This document shows positions 5,307 to 5,523 of a stretch of 5,523 nt of DNA, piece by piece. A program made the position numbers and the translations under genes. The number at the start of each line of letters is the position of its first letter. Positions within the stretch are counted from its first letter, which is position 1. The stretch covers positions 22,650 to 28,172 of the forward strand of contig CAJUJU010000054.1 of the NCBI GenBank assembly GCA_910586835.1. Direction: 5' to 3'. This DNA is from an uncultured Acetatifactor sp. (GTDB lineage Bacteria > Bacillota > Clostridia > Lachnospirales > Lachnospiraceae). The notes under the pieces were generated by a model, which saw nothing but the letters and a program-made list of their open reading frames with translations, had not been told where the DNA came from and ran no database searches.

Positions 5307-5335
5307 TTGACAAGTGGATATGGGAGTGATATACT
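5307..5335 (+). promoter_or_regulatory. rRNA operon promoter P1
   Basis: Consensus TTGACA (5307-5312), a 17-base spacer and TATACT (5330-5335) form a very strong promoter. An A/T-rich block (about 5277-5303, with A-runs) lies directly upstream as a likely UP element. A G at 5343 is a plausible start base. Bacillus rRNA promoters start with G and respond to GTP levels, so similar growth control is possible here by analogy. Confidence 0.85.
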
Positions 5336-5397
5336 CAATTTCGTTGCTGAGGAACACAGGGCAACAAAAAAAGAAGTAAAAAACTTCAAAAAAGTTG

Positions 5398-5426
5398 TTG
5401 ACAGATGAATAAAGATATGCTATTGT
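5398..5426 (+). promoter_or_regulatory. rRNA operon promoter P2
   Basis: TTGACA (5398-5403), a 17-base spacer and TATTGT (5421-5426) preceded by TGC give an extended -10. It lies exactly 91 bases after P1, the kind of tandem spacing known for Firmicute rRNA promoters. An A-rich stretch (about 5362-5393) lies upstream as a UP-like element. G5433 is a plausible start base. Confidence 0.82.
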
Positions 5427-5432
5427 AAATAA

Positions 5433-5523
5433 GCTGTCGTTGAGTTCGATAAAACGTCAACAAATTGTTCTTTGACAAATAAACAGTAATGCAACCCTGA
5501 AAATTCCAAGAGAATTATTCAGA
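5433..5523 (+). other. rRNA operon leader running to the right edge
   Basis: No open reading frame is credible here. The leader holds a dyad GTTGA/TCAAC (5439-5443 with 5457-5461), a boxA-like element, and near the edge a small hairpin AATTC/GAATT (5502-5516). The last bases, ATTATTCAGA, look like those that directly precede GAGTTTGATC at the start of 16S rRNA in related bacteria. The 16S gene is therefore expected to begin at or just after the edge, but none of its diagnostic sequence is inside the window. The whole stretch 5183-5523 contains no gene, only the terminator, the two promoters and this leader. Confidence 0.75.
5466..5478 (+). promoter_or_regulatory. boxA-like rRNA antitermination site
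   Basis: TGTTCTTTGACAA closely matches the rRNA boxA consensus (TGCTCTTTAACA in E. coli and TGTTCTTTGAAAA-type sequences in Bacillus), bound by NusB/NusE to keep polymerase from terminating. It contains TTGACA, but no -10 element lies 17 bases further on, so it is not a third promoter. Its place downstream of P1 and P2 and close to the expected 16S start supports the rRNA reading. Confidence 0.75.

Noticed and set aside
5472..5500. Third TTGACA as another rRNA promoter
   Set aside because: The place 17 bases downstream (5495-5500) reads CCCTGA, which is no -10 element. The TTGACA is part of the boxA-like site.

Overview
The window looks like a chromosome segment from a Clostridia-type Firmicute, most probably a member of the Lachnospiraceae. 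The reasons are the Gram-positive style Shine-Dalgarno sequences (AGGAGG, GGAGG), consensus sigma-A promoters, an OmpR-type regulator / histidine kinase / hflX gene order, a lipoprotein of a Lachnospiraceae-like style, and a Bacillus/Clostridium-type rRNA leader. The genus cannot be fixed from the sequence alone. All convincing genes lie on the + strand.

Layout. Bases 1-17 look like the 3' end of a tRNA gene without an encoded CCA, followed by a hairpin terminator (26-63). A good promoter (62-90) then drives a 191-residue single-pass membrane protein of unknown function (112-687). After about 110 bases holding two abutting dyads comes the operon core: an OmpR/PhoB-family response regulator (799-1479), a membrane sensor histidine kinase (1583-3061) and the ribosome-associated GTPase HflX (3067-4341), only 5 bases after the kinase. 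A separate promoter (4352-4380) serves a lipoprotein gene (4457-5182), which ends in a strong hairpin terminator (5220-5265). The last 260 bases hold no gene. They carry two tandem near-consensus promoters with A-rich upstream elements and a boxA-like antitermination site, that is, the promoter and leader region of an rRNA operon whose 16S gene probably starts just past the right edge.

How the parts fit. The regulator and kinase form a cognate envelope-sensing pair. hflX is probably cotranscribed with them, so a ribosome-splitting/rescue factor may be tied to a cell-surface signal. The lipoprotein and the small membrane protein are surface proteins that could belong to the same physiology, but nothing in the sequence proves it.

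The most unusual spot is the regulator-kinase junction (1447-1590). A 52-base unit carrying the regulator's last codons plus a kinase-like start is present twice, and a third, diverged copy forms the real kinase start. In the third copy the regulator tail is still readable (MGYKLEEDKG-stop) and overlaps the kinase start as ATGA. This looks like the scar of a recombination between diverged alleles followed by duplication. It also creates extra starts and hairpins ahead of the kinase.
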